Part shown: positions 44,125 through 52,166 of the stretch, piece after piece | How the letters are laid out: each line of letters opens with the position of its first letter | Position numbering within the stretch: the stretch's first letter is position 1 | Source of the DNA: Cribrihabitans marinus | GTDB taxonomy: Bacteria > Pseudomonadota > Alphaproteobacteria > Rhodobacterales > Rhodobacteraceae | Direction of reading: 5' to 3' | Assembly (NCBI RefSeq): GCF_900109035.1 | Contig: NZ_FNYD01000013.1 | Span: 1 to 64,000, forward strand | Length of the DNA: 64,000 nt | The notes under the pieces: generated by a model | What the model was told of the DNA's origin: nothing | The model's input: only the letters and a program-made list of their open reading frames with translations | Databases searched by the model: none | Translations under genes and position numbers: made by a program

Positions 44125-45206
44125 TGACCCAAGATCCCCTGGTCCGGATCGACCAGATCACCAAGACCTTCGGCGAGACCGTCGCGCTGGAGAACCTGAC
44201 CCTGGATATCGCGCGCGGCGAGTTCGTCACCTTCCTCGGCCCGTCGGGCTGCGGCAAGTCGACCACCTTGCGCATCCTCGGCGGGTTCGAGCAGCCCGAC
44301 AGCGGCCGCGTGATCCTCGACGGGACGGACGTGACCCGCCAGCCGCCCGAAAAACGCCATGTGAACATGGTGTTCCAGGACTATGCGCTATTCCCGCATA
44401 TGACGGTCCGGCAGAACATCTCGTTTGCGCTGGAGCTCAAGGGGATGGACAGGGCCGCGATCCGCGCGCGCCAGGACGAGATCATGGATTTCCTCGAACT
44501 CGGCGCCTATGGCGACCGCTATCCGGGCCAGCTTTCGGGCGGGCAGCGGCAGCGCGTGGCCCTGGCCCGCGCGCTGGCGCCCGACCCGGCGCTGCTGCTT
44601 CTGGACGAGCCGCTGGCGGCGCTCGACGCCAAGCTGCGCGGTCAGGTCCAGCAGGAGCTGAAATCGATCCAGCGGCGCACGCACAAGACGTTCTTCTTCG
44701 TGACCCACGACCAGGAAGAGGCGCTGACCATGTCCGACCGCATCGTGGTGATGAATGACGGCCGCGTGGAACAGGACGGCACGCCCGAAGAGCTCTATTT
44801 CCACCCCACCAGCCGGTTCGTGGCCGAGTTCATCGGCGAGACGAACCTGATCTCGGGCGAAATGCGCGGGCGCGAGGGGGATGCGGTGGTGATGGACTGG
44901 TTCGGCCAGACCCTGCGCGGCCATGCCTCGGGCACGACGCCCCGGCCCGGTGAGACGATCACCGCCTCGCTGCGCCTGGAAAAGCTGGGTTTTCACAACG
45001 CCCGACCCGAAACCGGCAATGCGGTCCAGGGGCGCGTCGTGCGCAAGACCTTCCTCGGCAGCCGGATGGCCGTCGACCTGGCCGTCGAAGAGGCGCAGGG
45101 CGCGACCCTGCGGGCCTTCGTCGATGCCGAGACCGGTCAGGCGGTCGGGTCCGATCCGGTCTGGCTGGGCTGGGACAGCGACAGCATGGCCGTGTTGCGC
45201 GACTGA
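44124..45206 (+). CDS. ABC transporter ATP-binding protein (PotA-like)
   Basis: 360 residues from ATG 44124. Walker A GPSGCGKST, Q-loop MVFQDYALFPHM, signature LSGGQRQR, Walker B LLLLDEP, H-loop VTHDQEEALTM, and a C-terminal TOBE domain (about 285-355) typical of polyamine/iron/sulphate-type ATPases. It energises the import of the PotD-like protein's ligand. 25 bases separate it from the nitrilase gene. Confidence 0.9.
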   Translation: MTQDPLVRIDQITKTFGETVALENLTLDIARGEFVTFLGPSGCGKSTTLRILGGFEQPDSGRVILDGTDVTRQPPEKRHVNMVFQDYALFPHMTVRQNISFALELKGMDRAAIRARQDEIMDFLELGAYGDRYPGQLSGGQRQRVALARALAPDPALLLLDEPLAALDAKLRGQVQQELKSIQRRTHKTFFFVTHDQEEALTMSDRIVVMNDGRVEQDGTPEELYFHPTSRFVAEFIGETNLISGEMRGREGDAVVMDWFGQTLRGHASGTTPRPGETITASLRLEKLGFHNARPETGNAVQGRVVRKTFLGSRMAVDLAVEEAQGATLRAFVDAETGQAVGSDPVWLGWDSDSMAVLRD

Positions 45207-45231
45207 TCGGACGGGCAAATCGGAGCACAGC

Positions 45232-46122
45232 ATGAAGATCGCCACCGCCGCCTATCCGCTCGACTGGCTCGACAGCTGGGCGCAATACGAGGACAAGATC
45301 GCACGCTGGGTGTCGGATGCCGCCGGGCAGGGGGCGGACCTGCTGGTCTTTCCCGAATACGGCGCGATGGAGCTGGCCACCCTGGCGGGCGCGGACGCCG
45401 CCGGCGATCTGGAACGGTCGATCCACGCCGTGTCGGACCGGATGGCCGATGCCGCGGGTCTGCACCGGAGGCTGGCCGCCGAGCATCGCGTGCATATCCT
45501 GGGCGCGTCAGCACCCGTGGCCGTGCCGCAGGGCCGCCCTGTGAACCGCGCCGAAATCTACACGCCGGACAGCCGCCAGGATCACCAGGACAAGCAGATC
45601 ATGACCCGGTTCGAGCGCGAGACCTGGGAGATCGCGCCCGGCGGTCCGCTCAAGCTCTTCGACACGACGTTGGGGCGGATCGGCGTGCTGATCTGCTATG
45701 ACGTCGAATTCCCGCTGCTGGGACGGGCGCTGACGCAGGCGGACCTGATCCTGGTGCCGTCCTGCACCGAGGCCTTGTCGGGCTACTGGCGGGTGCGCAT
45801 CGGCGCGATGGCGCGCGCGCTGGAGAACCAGTGCGTGACGGTCATGGCCTCGGTCGTGGGCAAGGCGGACTGGTCCGAGGCCGTGGACACCAACACCGGA
45901 TGCGGTGGCGTGTTCGGCCCGCCCGACACCGGCTTCCCCCAGACTGGCGTTCTGGCCGAGGGAGAGTTGAACCGGCCCGGCTGGACTTATGCCGAACTCG
46001 ACCCCGCGGCCATCGCCCATGTCCGGGCCGATGGGGTCGTGCTGAACCGGGCGCACTGGAGCGAGCAGGACCCGCGCGCCGCATCCGTCACAAATTCCTC
46101 GCTTCTGTCAGAAGGGCCTTGA
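45232..46122 (+). CDS. Carbon-nitrogen hydrolase (nitrilase superfamily)
   Basis: 296 residues from ATG 45232; the frame is open upstream inside the ATPase gene, but GGAGCACAGC immediately before this ATG decides the start. The catalytic triad of the superfamily is E42 (FPEYG), K121 (HQDKQIM) and C155 (ICYDVEFP). It hydrolyses an amide, nitrile or N-carbamoyl bond to release ammonia or an amine. Being the last gene of the importer cluster it probably breaks down an amide intermediate of the imported compound. It is cytoplasmic and has no signal peptide. Confidence 0.82.
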   Translation: MKIATAAYPLDWLDSWAQYEDKIARWVSDAAGQGADLLVFPEYGAMELATLAGADAAGDLERSIHAVSDRMADAAGLHRRLAAEHRVHILGASAPVAVPQGRPVNRAEIYTPDSRQDHQDKQIMTRFERETWEIAPGGPLKLFDTTLGRIGVLICYDVEFPLLGRALTQADLILVPSCTEALSGYWRVRIGAMARALENQCVTVMASVVGKADWSEAVDTNTGCGGVFGPPDTGFPQTGVLAEGELNRPGWTYAELDPAAIAHVRADGVVLNRAHWSEQDPRAASVTNSSLLSEGP

Positions 46123-46192
46123 AAAAAAGGCCGGATGGGACCATTTAAGCGCACGTCCCGCAATGTGCGGGTGAATCTGTTATGGAGACAAC

Positions 46193-46411
46193 ATGGCCAA
46201 GGAAGATACGCTCGAATTTCCCGGTGTCGTGAAGGAGCTCCTGCCGAATGCGACGTTCAGGGTCGAGCTGGAAAACGGCCATGAGATCATCGCACATACG
46301 GCAGGCAAGATGCGCAAGAACCGCATCCGCGTCCTTGCCGGCGACCGTGTTCAGGTCGAGATGACCCCCTATGATCTGACCAAGGGTCGGATCAACTATC
46401 GCTTCAAGTAA
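46193..46411 (+). CDS. infA: Translation initiation factor IF-1
   Basis: 72-residue S1/OB-fold protein, residues [18 protein letters not shown] onward match IF-1 of alphaproteobacteria closely. It binds the 30S A site during initiation. TGGAGACAAC lies before ATG 46193. A promoter probably lies in the 46123-46192 region. It begins the housekeeping block and is 10 bases before maf. Confidence 0.97.
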   Translation: MAKEDTLEFPGVVKELLPNATFRVELENGHEIIAHTAGKMRKNRIRVLAGDRVQVEMTPYDLTKGRINYRFK

Positions 46412-46421
46412 CGCCCGTTTC

Positions 46422-47000
46422 ATGGCGTTCATCCTGGGATCGGGCAGCCCGCGCCGGCTGGACCTGCTGGCGCAGCTTGGCGTCAGGCCGGATTCCGTGC
46501 AACCACCCGACATCGACGAGACGCCGCACAAGGGCGAGTTGCCGCGCCCCTATTGCGCCCGGATCGCCCGGGAAAAGGCGCGGGCGGTTCCGTCGGGTCC
46601 GGACGACATCGTGCTTTGCGCCGACACCACCGTGGCCCTGGGCCGCCGCATCCTGGGCAAGCCCGCCGATGCCGCCGCCGCGGCCGAGTTCCTCTTCGCC
46701 CTGTCCGGTCGCCGCCACCGGGTCATCACCTCGGTCGCCCTGCGCAAGGGCGATGCCATATGGCAGCGCGACGTGATCAGCCAGGTCAAGCTCAAGCGAC
46801 TGTCGGATGTCGAGGTCAACGCCTATCTGGCCACCGGCGATTGGCAGGGCAAGGCGGGCGCCTATGGCATCCAGGGACCGGCCGGGGCCTTCGTGCCGTG
46901 GATCTCGGGGTCGTTCACCGCAATCGTCGGCCTGCCGCTGGCCGAGACCGCTGGCCTGCTTCAGGCGGCGGGCTATCCGCTTTATCGCGAGGCGTCATGA
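46422..47000 (+). CDS. Maf-family nucleotide pyrophosphatase
   Basis: 192 residues. N-terminal [18 protein letters not shown] is the Maf phosphate/base-binding motif; [11 protein letters not shown] with ADTTV and [19 protein letters not shown] complete the family pattern. These enzymes remove modified or canonical nucleoside triphosphates. The gene begins 10 bases after infA and overlaps the ribonuclease gene as ATGA. In many alphaproteobacteria maf follows infA, as here. Confidence 0.92.
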   Translation: MAFILGSGSPRRLDLLAQLGVRPDSVQPPDIDETPHKGELPRPYCARIAREKARAVPSGPDDIVLCADTTVALGRRILGKPADAAAAAEFLFALSGRRHRVITSVALRKGDAIWQRDVISQVKLKRLSDVEVNAYLATGDWQGKAGAYGIQGPAGAFVPWISGSFTAIVGLPLAETAGLLQAAGYPLYREAS

Positions 47001-48019
47001 AGGGCCGCACGATCATCCTGGACCACTACGAGGGCCGCGAGGCCGCCGCGCTGATGGTCGACGGCCGGCTGGACGACCTGCTGATCGCCGCCGACGCGCC
47101 CGCGCCGGGAACCATCTATCGCGCCCGCGCCGACCGGCCGGTCAAGGGGCAGGGCGGCATGTTCCTGTCGACGCCCGACGGCGCCGCATTTCTGCGCCAG
47201 GTCAAGGGGTTGCGCCCGGGCGCGCCGCTGCTGGTACAGGTCACCGGCCATGCCGAGCCGGGCAAGGCCCTGCCGGTGACGGCCAAGCTGCTGTTCAAGA
47301 GCCGCTATGCCATCGTCACGCCCGACGCCCCCGGCCTGAACGTCTCGCGCACGATCCGTGACGAGGACGAGCGCGACCGATTGCTGGAGATCGCACATGA
47401 AGCGATGGGTGGTCGCGGCATGGGCCTGATCCTGCGCTCGGCCTGCGCCGGGGCGGACGGGGACGAGGTTGCCCGGGATATCGAGGCGATGGTCGATCTG
47501 GCCGCGCAGGTGCTGGATGATCCCGGATCGGCGCCGGAGAAGCTGCTGGATGGCGACGGCCCGCATGCGCAGGCCTGGCGGGACTGGACGGATCCGGCCG
47601 AGGTTGTGACGCAGGCCGGCGGGTTCGAAACCCACGGCGTGCTGGATACGCTCGAAACTGTCCGCGGGATATCGGAACCTCTGTCCGGCGGCGCCCATCT
47701 CTATGTCGAGGCCACCCGCGCGCTGGTCGCGGTGGATGTGAACACCGGAGCCGACACCTCGCTGGCGGCGGGGCTGAAGGCCAACCTGGCCTGCGCGCGC
47801 GAACTGCCCCGCGCGCTGCGCCTGCGTGGGCTGGGCGGGCAGATCACGCTGGACCTGGCACCGATGGCCAAGAAGGACCGTCGCGGGTTCGAAACCGCCC
47901 TGCGCGCCGCGTTTCGCGCCGACGCCATCGAGACCACCCTGGCGGGATGGACGCCCTTGGGCCACTACGAACTGCAACGCCAGCGCAGCCGGTTGCCGCT
48001 GTCGGAGGCTCTCGCATGA
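46997..48019 (+). CDS. Ribonuclease E/G family protein
   Basis: 340 residues from ATG 46997, shorter than RNase G (about 490) and lacking a large C-terminal scaffold. It shows an S1-like N-terminal region ([20 protein letters not shown]), and the catalytic core [14 protein letters not shown] with the metal-binding Asp, plus [20 protein letters not shown]. It should act as a single-strand-specific endoribonuclease in RNA processing. Coupled to maf and yacG by overlaps. The small size is normal for this gene in the infA-maf-rng-yacG block. Confidence 0.85.
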   Translation: MKGRTIILDHYEGREAAALMVDGRLDDLLIAADAPAPGTIYRARADRPVKGQGGMFLSTPDGAAFLRQVKGLRPGAPLLVQVTGHAEPGKALPVTAKLLFKSRYAIVTPDAPGLNVSRTIRDEDERDRLLEIAHEAMGGRGMGLILRSACAGADGDEVARDIEAMVDLAAQVLDDPGSAPEKLLDGDGPHAQAWRDWTDPAEVVTQAGGFETHGVLDTLETVRGISEPLSGGAHLYVEATRALVAVDVNTGADTSLAAGLKANLACARELPRALRLRGLGGQITLDLAPMAKKDRRGFETALRAAFRADAIETTLAGWTPLGHYELQRQRSRLPLSEALA

Positions 48020-48198
48020 GCTGCCCGATCTGCGGCGAGCAGACCGCACAACGCTGGCGCCCATTCTGCTCGCGCCGCTGCGCCGACCTCGACCTGGCCC
48101 GCTGGCTGAACGGATCCTACACGCTGGAACCGGTCGAACCCGGCCCTGACGAACTGCCCGACAACAGCCCGGATCCCGACCCGTCGCGGCGCCACTAA
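48016..48198 (+). CDS. yacG: DNA gyrase inhibitor YacG, zinc-binding
   Basis: 60 residues. Zinc-ribbon cysteines C3, C6, C18 and C22 in the pattern CPIC-x11-CSRRC, followed by ADLDLARWLNGSY, define YacG. It binds GyrB and modulates gyrase. Start ATG 48016 overlaps the ribonuclease stop. The C-terminal 20 residues are acidic and Pro-rich, probably unstructured. Confidence 0.92.
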   Translation: MSCPICGEQTAQRWRPFCSRRCADLDLARWLNGSYTLEPVEPGPDELPDNSPDPDPSRRH

Positions 48199-48276
48199 AA
48201 AAGTGCGCAAAACCTCTGGACACCGCCATTTCCCCGGCCTAGAAGGCCCCCACCCAGCGGCCAAGCCCGCTCCCGT

Positions 48277-48351
48277 GCCCGGGTAGCTCAGGGGTAGAGC
48301 AGTGGATTGAAAATCCTCGTGTCGGTGGTTCGATTCCGCCCCCGGGCACCA
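48277..48351 (+). tRNA. tRNA-Phe (anticodon GAA)
   Basis: 75 bases. Acceptor arm GCCCGGG pairs with CCCGGGC at 48341-48347, discriminator A48348, CCA encoded at 48349-48351. D arm GCTCAGGGGTAGAGC, anticodon loop TTGAAAA with GAA as anticodon, and T arm GGTTCGATTCC are clear. The anticodon stem has one T-T mismatch. The 3' 46 bases are repeated at 59859-59904 and mark an integration site. Confidence 0.96.
48306..48351 (+). repeat. attL: 46-bp direct repeat inside tRNA-Phe
   Basis: The last 46 bases of tRNA-Phe, from the anticodon loop to the CCA end, are repeated exactly at 59859-59904. The flanking bases differ on both sides (G before and T after here, A before and C after there), so the repeat length is well defined. 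The tRNA is intact on this side, so this is the end that retains the full gene. Confidence 0.93.
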
Positions 48352-48417
48352 TAAAAATCAATAACTTAGACCCCATCCGGCTTGGTGCACTTAAGTGCAC
48401 GTGTAATTCGTGTGTAA

Positions 48418-49596
48418 TCACGCCGAACTTTTCGGCTTTAACTTGCGGATGTTGTCTTCCTGGGTGCCGCTGACCCGCCCTTCCAACCGATCCATTGCAG
48501 CTTCGATGTGCGACCCGCTTTGATGCGCGTAGCGCGCAACCATGGACAACGTCTTGTGACCGGAAATGCGCTGGACTGTGGGCAGGTCGACGCCCGCCTG
48601 AACCAGATGCGTCACCGCCGTATGGCGAAGCGTGTGAGGGGTGATCTGGTCGGGATCGAGCCCAGCGCGTTCAGCGGATCGGCGAAACGCCTTGCGAATA
48701 GTGTGGACGTGCCCGGTGGCGCTTCCCGGAGAGGGGAACATCCATTCGCAGCCCGGCGGCAACATGTCTATGCGTTTTCCTAAATACACTGCCAGCTCGC
48801 GTGTAATTGGTTGCTCACGCGACCCCGCCTTAGCCTGTGGAACCCAGATCACTCGCTTCCTGACGTCGACATCTTCACGTCGGATCGCAAGAATCTCCGC
48901 ATGGCGCATCCCTGTGTGCAATCCAACCATGACGAAGGCATGGATGTTTTCGTTGTGATCCGATGCCGCAGCTTCCAGAAGTGCTACGCACTGCTCATCA
49001 GTCAGATAGACAATCCTTTGGTTGTCTTCCTTGAAGCGCACGATCTTGACGGGCTTGCTCTTGATCCACTTCCACTCAACAGCTTGGTTCAGTAGGTGGG
49101 AAAGGGTGGCCAGCTCCCGGTTCACCGTCGCCTTCGCTGCGCCTGCTGATCGACGGGTTTTCTTGTATCGCTCGACGTCGAAGGATTCGATGGCACTCAA
49201 CGGCTTTTCCGCCAAGAACGGGACCAAGTGCTGTTTCAATTGGCGCTTCTTGATGTCGATGTTCTTGCCATCACTGTCGCGGAGCCTCTGGACGTATCGG
49301 GTCGCGGCTTCCTGAAAGCTCAATGGCGTCTTGCGTCCATCGGGCAGCTCCAAACGCAGACGCCTTGCGTCAGTTCTGGCCTGGGCAATGAAGTCTTCCG
49401 CCTGCTGCCGAGTCACTCCCTCAGATTCCCGACCGATCACGCGATGAATGCGCCGACGGTCCACCATGATATTGACGGAAAAGACGCCATCACCATTGGC
49501 GTCACGGCGAAATGTAATCCCATGTTCGGAAAGGCTGTCACCAACCTTCAAGGTCCGGATAGCAGGACGTGTCAGCTTGGAGAATCTGGTAGCCAT
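48418..49596 (-). CDS. Tyrosine-type site-specific integrase
   Basis: 392 residues, phage-type integrase. An N-terminal arm/core-binding part (1-190) precedes the catalytic domain with R231 (HTGMRHAEI), K257, H321 and R324 (HTLRHTAVTHL), H347 (SGHKTLS) and nucleophile Y356. Its 3' end lies next to the tRNA-Phe att site, the usual arrangement. Start ATG 49596 with TGAGG upstream; it follows the RHH gene by 11 bases in the same direction, so the two may be one unit. It should catalyse insertion and, with a directionality factor, excision at the 46-bp att sequence. Confidence 0.92.
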   Translation of the reverse strand: MATRFSKLTRPAIRTLKVGDSLSEHGITFRRDANGDGVFSVNIMVDRRRIHRVIGRESEGVTRQQAEDFIAQARTDARRLRLELPDGRKTPLSFQEAATRYVQRLRDSDGKNIDIKKRQLKQHLVPFLAEKPLSAIESFDVERYKKTRRSAGAAKATVNRELATLSHLLNQAVEWKWIKSKPVKIVRFKEDNQRIVYLTDEQCVALLEAAASDHNENIHAFVMVGLHTGMRHAEILAIRREDVDVRKRVIWVPQAKAGSREQPITRELAVYLGKRIDMLPPGCEWMFPSPGSATGHVHTIRKAFRRSAERAGLDPDQITPHTLRHTAVTHLVQAGVDLPTVQRISGHKTLSMVARYAHQSGSHIEAAMDRLEGRVSGTQEDNIRKLKPKSSA

Positions 49597-49607
49597 TGTG
49601 GAGAACC

Positions 49608-50147
49608 TCAGAAAGGAATTTCGTCGTCGTCAATGTCGCGGGTTGCGGGTGGCCGAACACGGGGCAGAGTGTTCGAGTCTTTCTCGCCAGTCGCGACCGC
49701 GAGTAAATCTTCCCAATACTTATCCACCCTGTCGCGGATTATGTCGTCCAAGCTGACTTGATAGCGCCAGACATCCCCTCGCCACTGGCCGCGCCAAAAA
49801 AATCCGTTTTCTTCAATCAATGCCCAAATGTGTTGTTCTTCGAATGTCATCAATTCTGGTGCGATGATCCCAAGGGACACGAGCCGTTGGCTTTCCCGGA
49901 CGTGCCAAAGAACATCCGCCTTTTCGCCGAATGTATCTGGCTGATCTTGACCGGTGTCGCGCCATTTGTTGATGGCCTGTGTCTGGATTTGTTCAGCGAG
50001 AGTGGCCTCGATGAACGACGATTTCGTTCGACGCTGTGATCGGGCTGCCAATTCGCACAGGTAATTTAGGCGTGGATCAAGCCGAATCGAGACTGTCTCC
50101 GTCCTGCCCAATTTCGATCCAGAGCCTTTAGAAGCCTTGATTGTCAT
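49608..50147 (-). CDS. Ribbon-helix-helix-like protein of the island
   Basis: 179 residues from ATG 50147 (GAGGA 6 bases upstream); an upstream in-frame start at 50183 is less likely. The basic N-terminus has the pattern GRTETVSIRLDPRLNYLCELAARSQ, which fits a ribbon-helix-helix DNA-binding domain. The rest (60-179) is acidic to neutral with no recognised family; Trp-rich GFFWRGQWRGDVWRYQV stands out. It lies directly upstream of the integrase gene and divergent from the HTH genes, so it may control the integration module. Excision control is one possible role. Confidence 0.65.
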   Translation of the reverse strand: MTIKASKGSGSKLGRTETVSIRLDPRLNYLCELAARSQRRTKSSFIEATLAEQIQTQAINKWRDTGQDQPDTFGEKADVLWHVRESQRLVSLGIIAPELMTFEEQHIWALIEENGFFWRGQWRGDVWRYQVSLDDIIRDRVDKYWEDLLAVATGEKDSNTLPRVRPPATRDIDDDEIPF

Positions 50148-50272
50148 GATGTCCTCGTGTCGAAACGTTCCGCTGTGATCCATTTTGCACGTTATGTATT
50201 GAGTTTCAATACATGTCTTGCTCTTCTTTCTGTGTACTTACCGGCAAAACCTAAAGAGCAAGGAAACAAACC

Positions 50273-50521
50273 ATGAAAATCAATACTGACACGCAGCGCG
50301 TCTTCATGCACCCGGATGGACGAATGGACCGCAAGAACGCCGCCCGCTACCTTGGCTGCTCGCCGAAAACCCTCGCCGATTGGGCAATGAAAGGCCAAGG
50401 ACCGCAATATGTGCTGCTGGGTGGACGTGCCTTCTACTTCCTCGAAGACCTGCAATCCTGGATTGCCGCCGCACCTCGTCTTGCGGGAACCGGCGGTCGT
50501 GACATGCGGGCGGGCGACTAG
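50273..50521 (+). CDS. Small helix-turn-helix protein (excisionase/AlpA-like)
   Basis: 82 residues. A helix-turn-helix of the excisionase/MerR type (MDRKNAARYLGCSPKTLADWA) is followed by LGGRAFYFLEDLQSWIAA, the wing-and-helix pattern of Xis/AlpA proteins. Start ATG 50273 preceded by GCAAGGAAAC. It is divergent from the integrase side and could act as the recombination directionality factor or as regulator of the right-hand genes. The ATG of the next gene follows after 11 bases. Confidence 0.7.
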   Translation: MKINTDTQRVFMHPDGRMDRKNAARYLGCSPKTLADWAMKGQGPQYVLLGGRAFYFLEDLQSWIAAAPRLAGTGGRDMRAGD

Positions 50522-50531
50522 GGCCGCCACA

Positions 50532-51038
50532 ATGCCAGGATCAAAGAACCCGGACCGCAGGCGCATCCGTATCCTGTGTACCTATTCTGTACCTGAAGTA
50601 GCAGCGCTTCTCGAAGTTCACGTTCACACTGTTCGCCGTTGGCTGAAGAGCGGGTTGGGTTCAATCGATGGCCAGAGCCCAACCCTGATCCACGGCGCAG
50701 AACTTCGCAGATACCTGGACGCCAGAGCCAGAGGCAAGAAGCAAAAGTGCGGTCCAGATGAAATGTACTGCCTTTCATGCCGAGCACCTCGCCTGCCAAT
50801 CTTGGGCTCTGTCCACATTGGCGATCTCAATGAGAAAACGGTTCGTCTGGTTGGGGCTTGCTGCACATGTGGCAGAAAAATCTGCCGCGCAGGGAGCGTT
50901 TCACGACTGCAAGAATACACCGCGTCATTCGGGCCACTCCAGAGGCGGACCCCAAGCCTAAAGGGGAGCAGCATTCCCCTCTTGGATGGTGACTCAAAGG
51001 AGCAAGACGAAAATGGACAAGTTCAACGCGGGAAATGA
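50532..51038 (+). CDS. Helix-turn-helix protein with cysteine-rich segment
   Basis: 168 residues from ATG 50532. A MerR-like helix-turn-helix (YSVPEVAALLEVHVHTVRRWL, about 20-45) precedes a segment with CLSC and CCTCGRKIC (about 82-125), a possible zinc ribbon. The C-terminus is Ser/Lys-rich. The combination is like a DNA-binding protein that pairs a short HTH with a zinc ribbon. It probably works with the upstream HTH protein and overlaps the second recombinase gene by 26 bases. Family not recognised. Confidence 0.6.
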   Translation: MPGSKNPDRRRIRILCTYSVPEVAALLEVHVHTVRRWLKSGLGSIDGQSPTLIHGAELRRYLDARARGKKQKCGPDEMYCLSCRAPRLPILGSVHIGDLNEKTVRLVGACCTCGRKICRAGSVSRLQEYTASFGPLQRRTPSLKGSSIPLLDGDSKEQDENGQVQRGK

Positions 51039-52089
51039 ACGGATCAAGCGTGACTACGCTGAGTTCCTGTGCGAAGCGGATCAAAAGTCAGAAGCCACCG
51101 TGCGCGGGGTCGAAAAAGCGATCCTGCGCTTTGAGGAATACACCGGTTACTGCGACTTTGGGCGCTTCAATCGCGAACAGGCAAAAGGTTTCAGGGCGGC
51201 GCTGTCCGCTCCTGCCGACGAAAGTACACGTCTAGGAAACTCGACCGTTCTTTCGACCTTGAAAGCGGTGCAACGGTTTTTCCGTTGGTTGTCAGTGCAG
51301 CCTGGGTTCAAGTCCAAGATCGACACCAACGCTATCGCCTACTTCAACCTCTCCGAAAAGGACATACGCGCGGCTACATCTTCGCCTTCGAAGCCCTCAC
51401 CGACCATGGATCAATTGAAGCGCGCACTAGGGTCGATGCCTTCGGAAAGCATTCTGGAAAAACGTAATCGCGCCGTATTTGCCCTTCTAATGATGACCGG
51501 CATCCGTGACAATGCTGCCGCCTCCTTGCGGCTGGGCCATGTCGACATCGACCGGCAGATGATCGTGCAGGACCCGAAAACCGTCCGCACGAAGAACAGC
51601 AAGCTGATCGAGTCGGTGCTGTTGCCGCTTGGGCCTGAGATTGAAGGCGTTCTGTTCTCCTGGGTTGGCTACCTGCGTGACGAACTCCGGTGGCAGCCTG
51701 ACGATCCCCTTTTCCCTCAATCGCGGCAACGGATTGACCCCCAAAGGGGACCGGTTGTGGATGGAATTAAACGTCAAGTGTGGTCCAATTCCCAGCCTAT
51801 TCGACAGATTTTCAAGCGGGCGTTCACCGGAGCTGGGCTCCCCTACTTTACCCCGCACCGTGTAAGAAACACCGTCGTCGAGTACGCGTACCTCACTTGC
51901 CGAACACCCGAAGAGTTCAAAGCTTTCAGCCAGAACCTTGGCCACGAAAGCGTCGTGACGACACTCTCCAGCTATGGTCAAATCCCACTCGCTCGACAGC
52001 GCGAGCTGATCCGCAACGCTGGCAAGAGCCGAGACCTGGATGCGAAGCTGGAACGGCTCCTCGAAGTTCTTGATCGGAGCGAAGACTAG
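51013..52089 (+). CDS. Second tyrosine recombinase
   Basis: 358 residues from ATG 51013 with GGAG 10 bases upstream; ATG 50986 is an alternative. N-terminal SAM-like core-binding domain (about 10-110), then a catalytic domain with R165 (MTGIRDNAA), H282 and R285 (TPHRVRNTVV), H311 (LGHESVV) and Y321 (SSYGQIP). A complete tyrosine recombinase, clearly different from the 392-residue integrase. It precedes the restriction gene by 77 bases. A second recombinase inside a compact island is notable; it may act on cargo exchange or regulatory inversion, or be a relic of another element. Confidence 0.85.
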   Translation: MDKFNAGNERIKRDYAEFLCEADQKSEATVRGVEKAILRFEEYTGYCDFGRFNREQAKGFRAALSAPADESTRLGNSTVLSTLKAVQRFFRWLSVQPGFKSKIDTNAIAYFNLSEKDIRAATSSPSKPSPTMDQLKRALGSMPSESILEKRNRAVFALLMMTGIRDNAAASLRLGHVDIDRQMIVQDPKTVRTKNSKLIESVLLPLGPEIEGVLFSWVGYLRDELRWQPDDPLFPQSRQRIDPQRGPVVDGIKRQVWSNSQPIRQIFKRAFTGAGLPYFTPHRVRNTVVEYAYLTCRTPEEFKAFSQNLGHESVVTTLSSYGQIPLARQRELIRNAGKSRDLDAKLERLLEVLDRSED

Positions 52090-52166
52090 CAGCGAATTCT
52101 GGGCATCCCACCACTTGCGGCTGGAGAGGTCTGAGTGATCTAACGGGTGAAGACACCACAGCGGGT

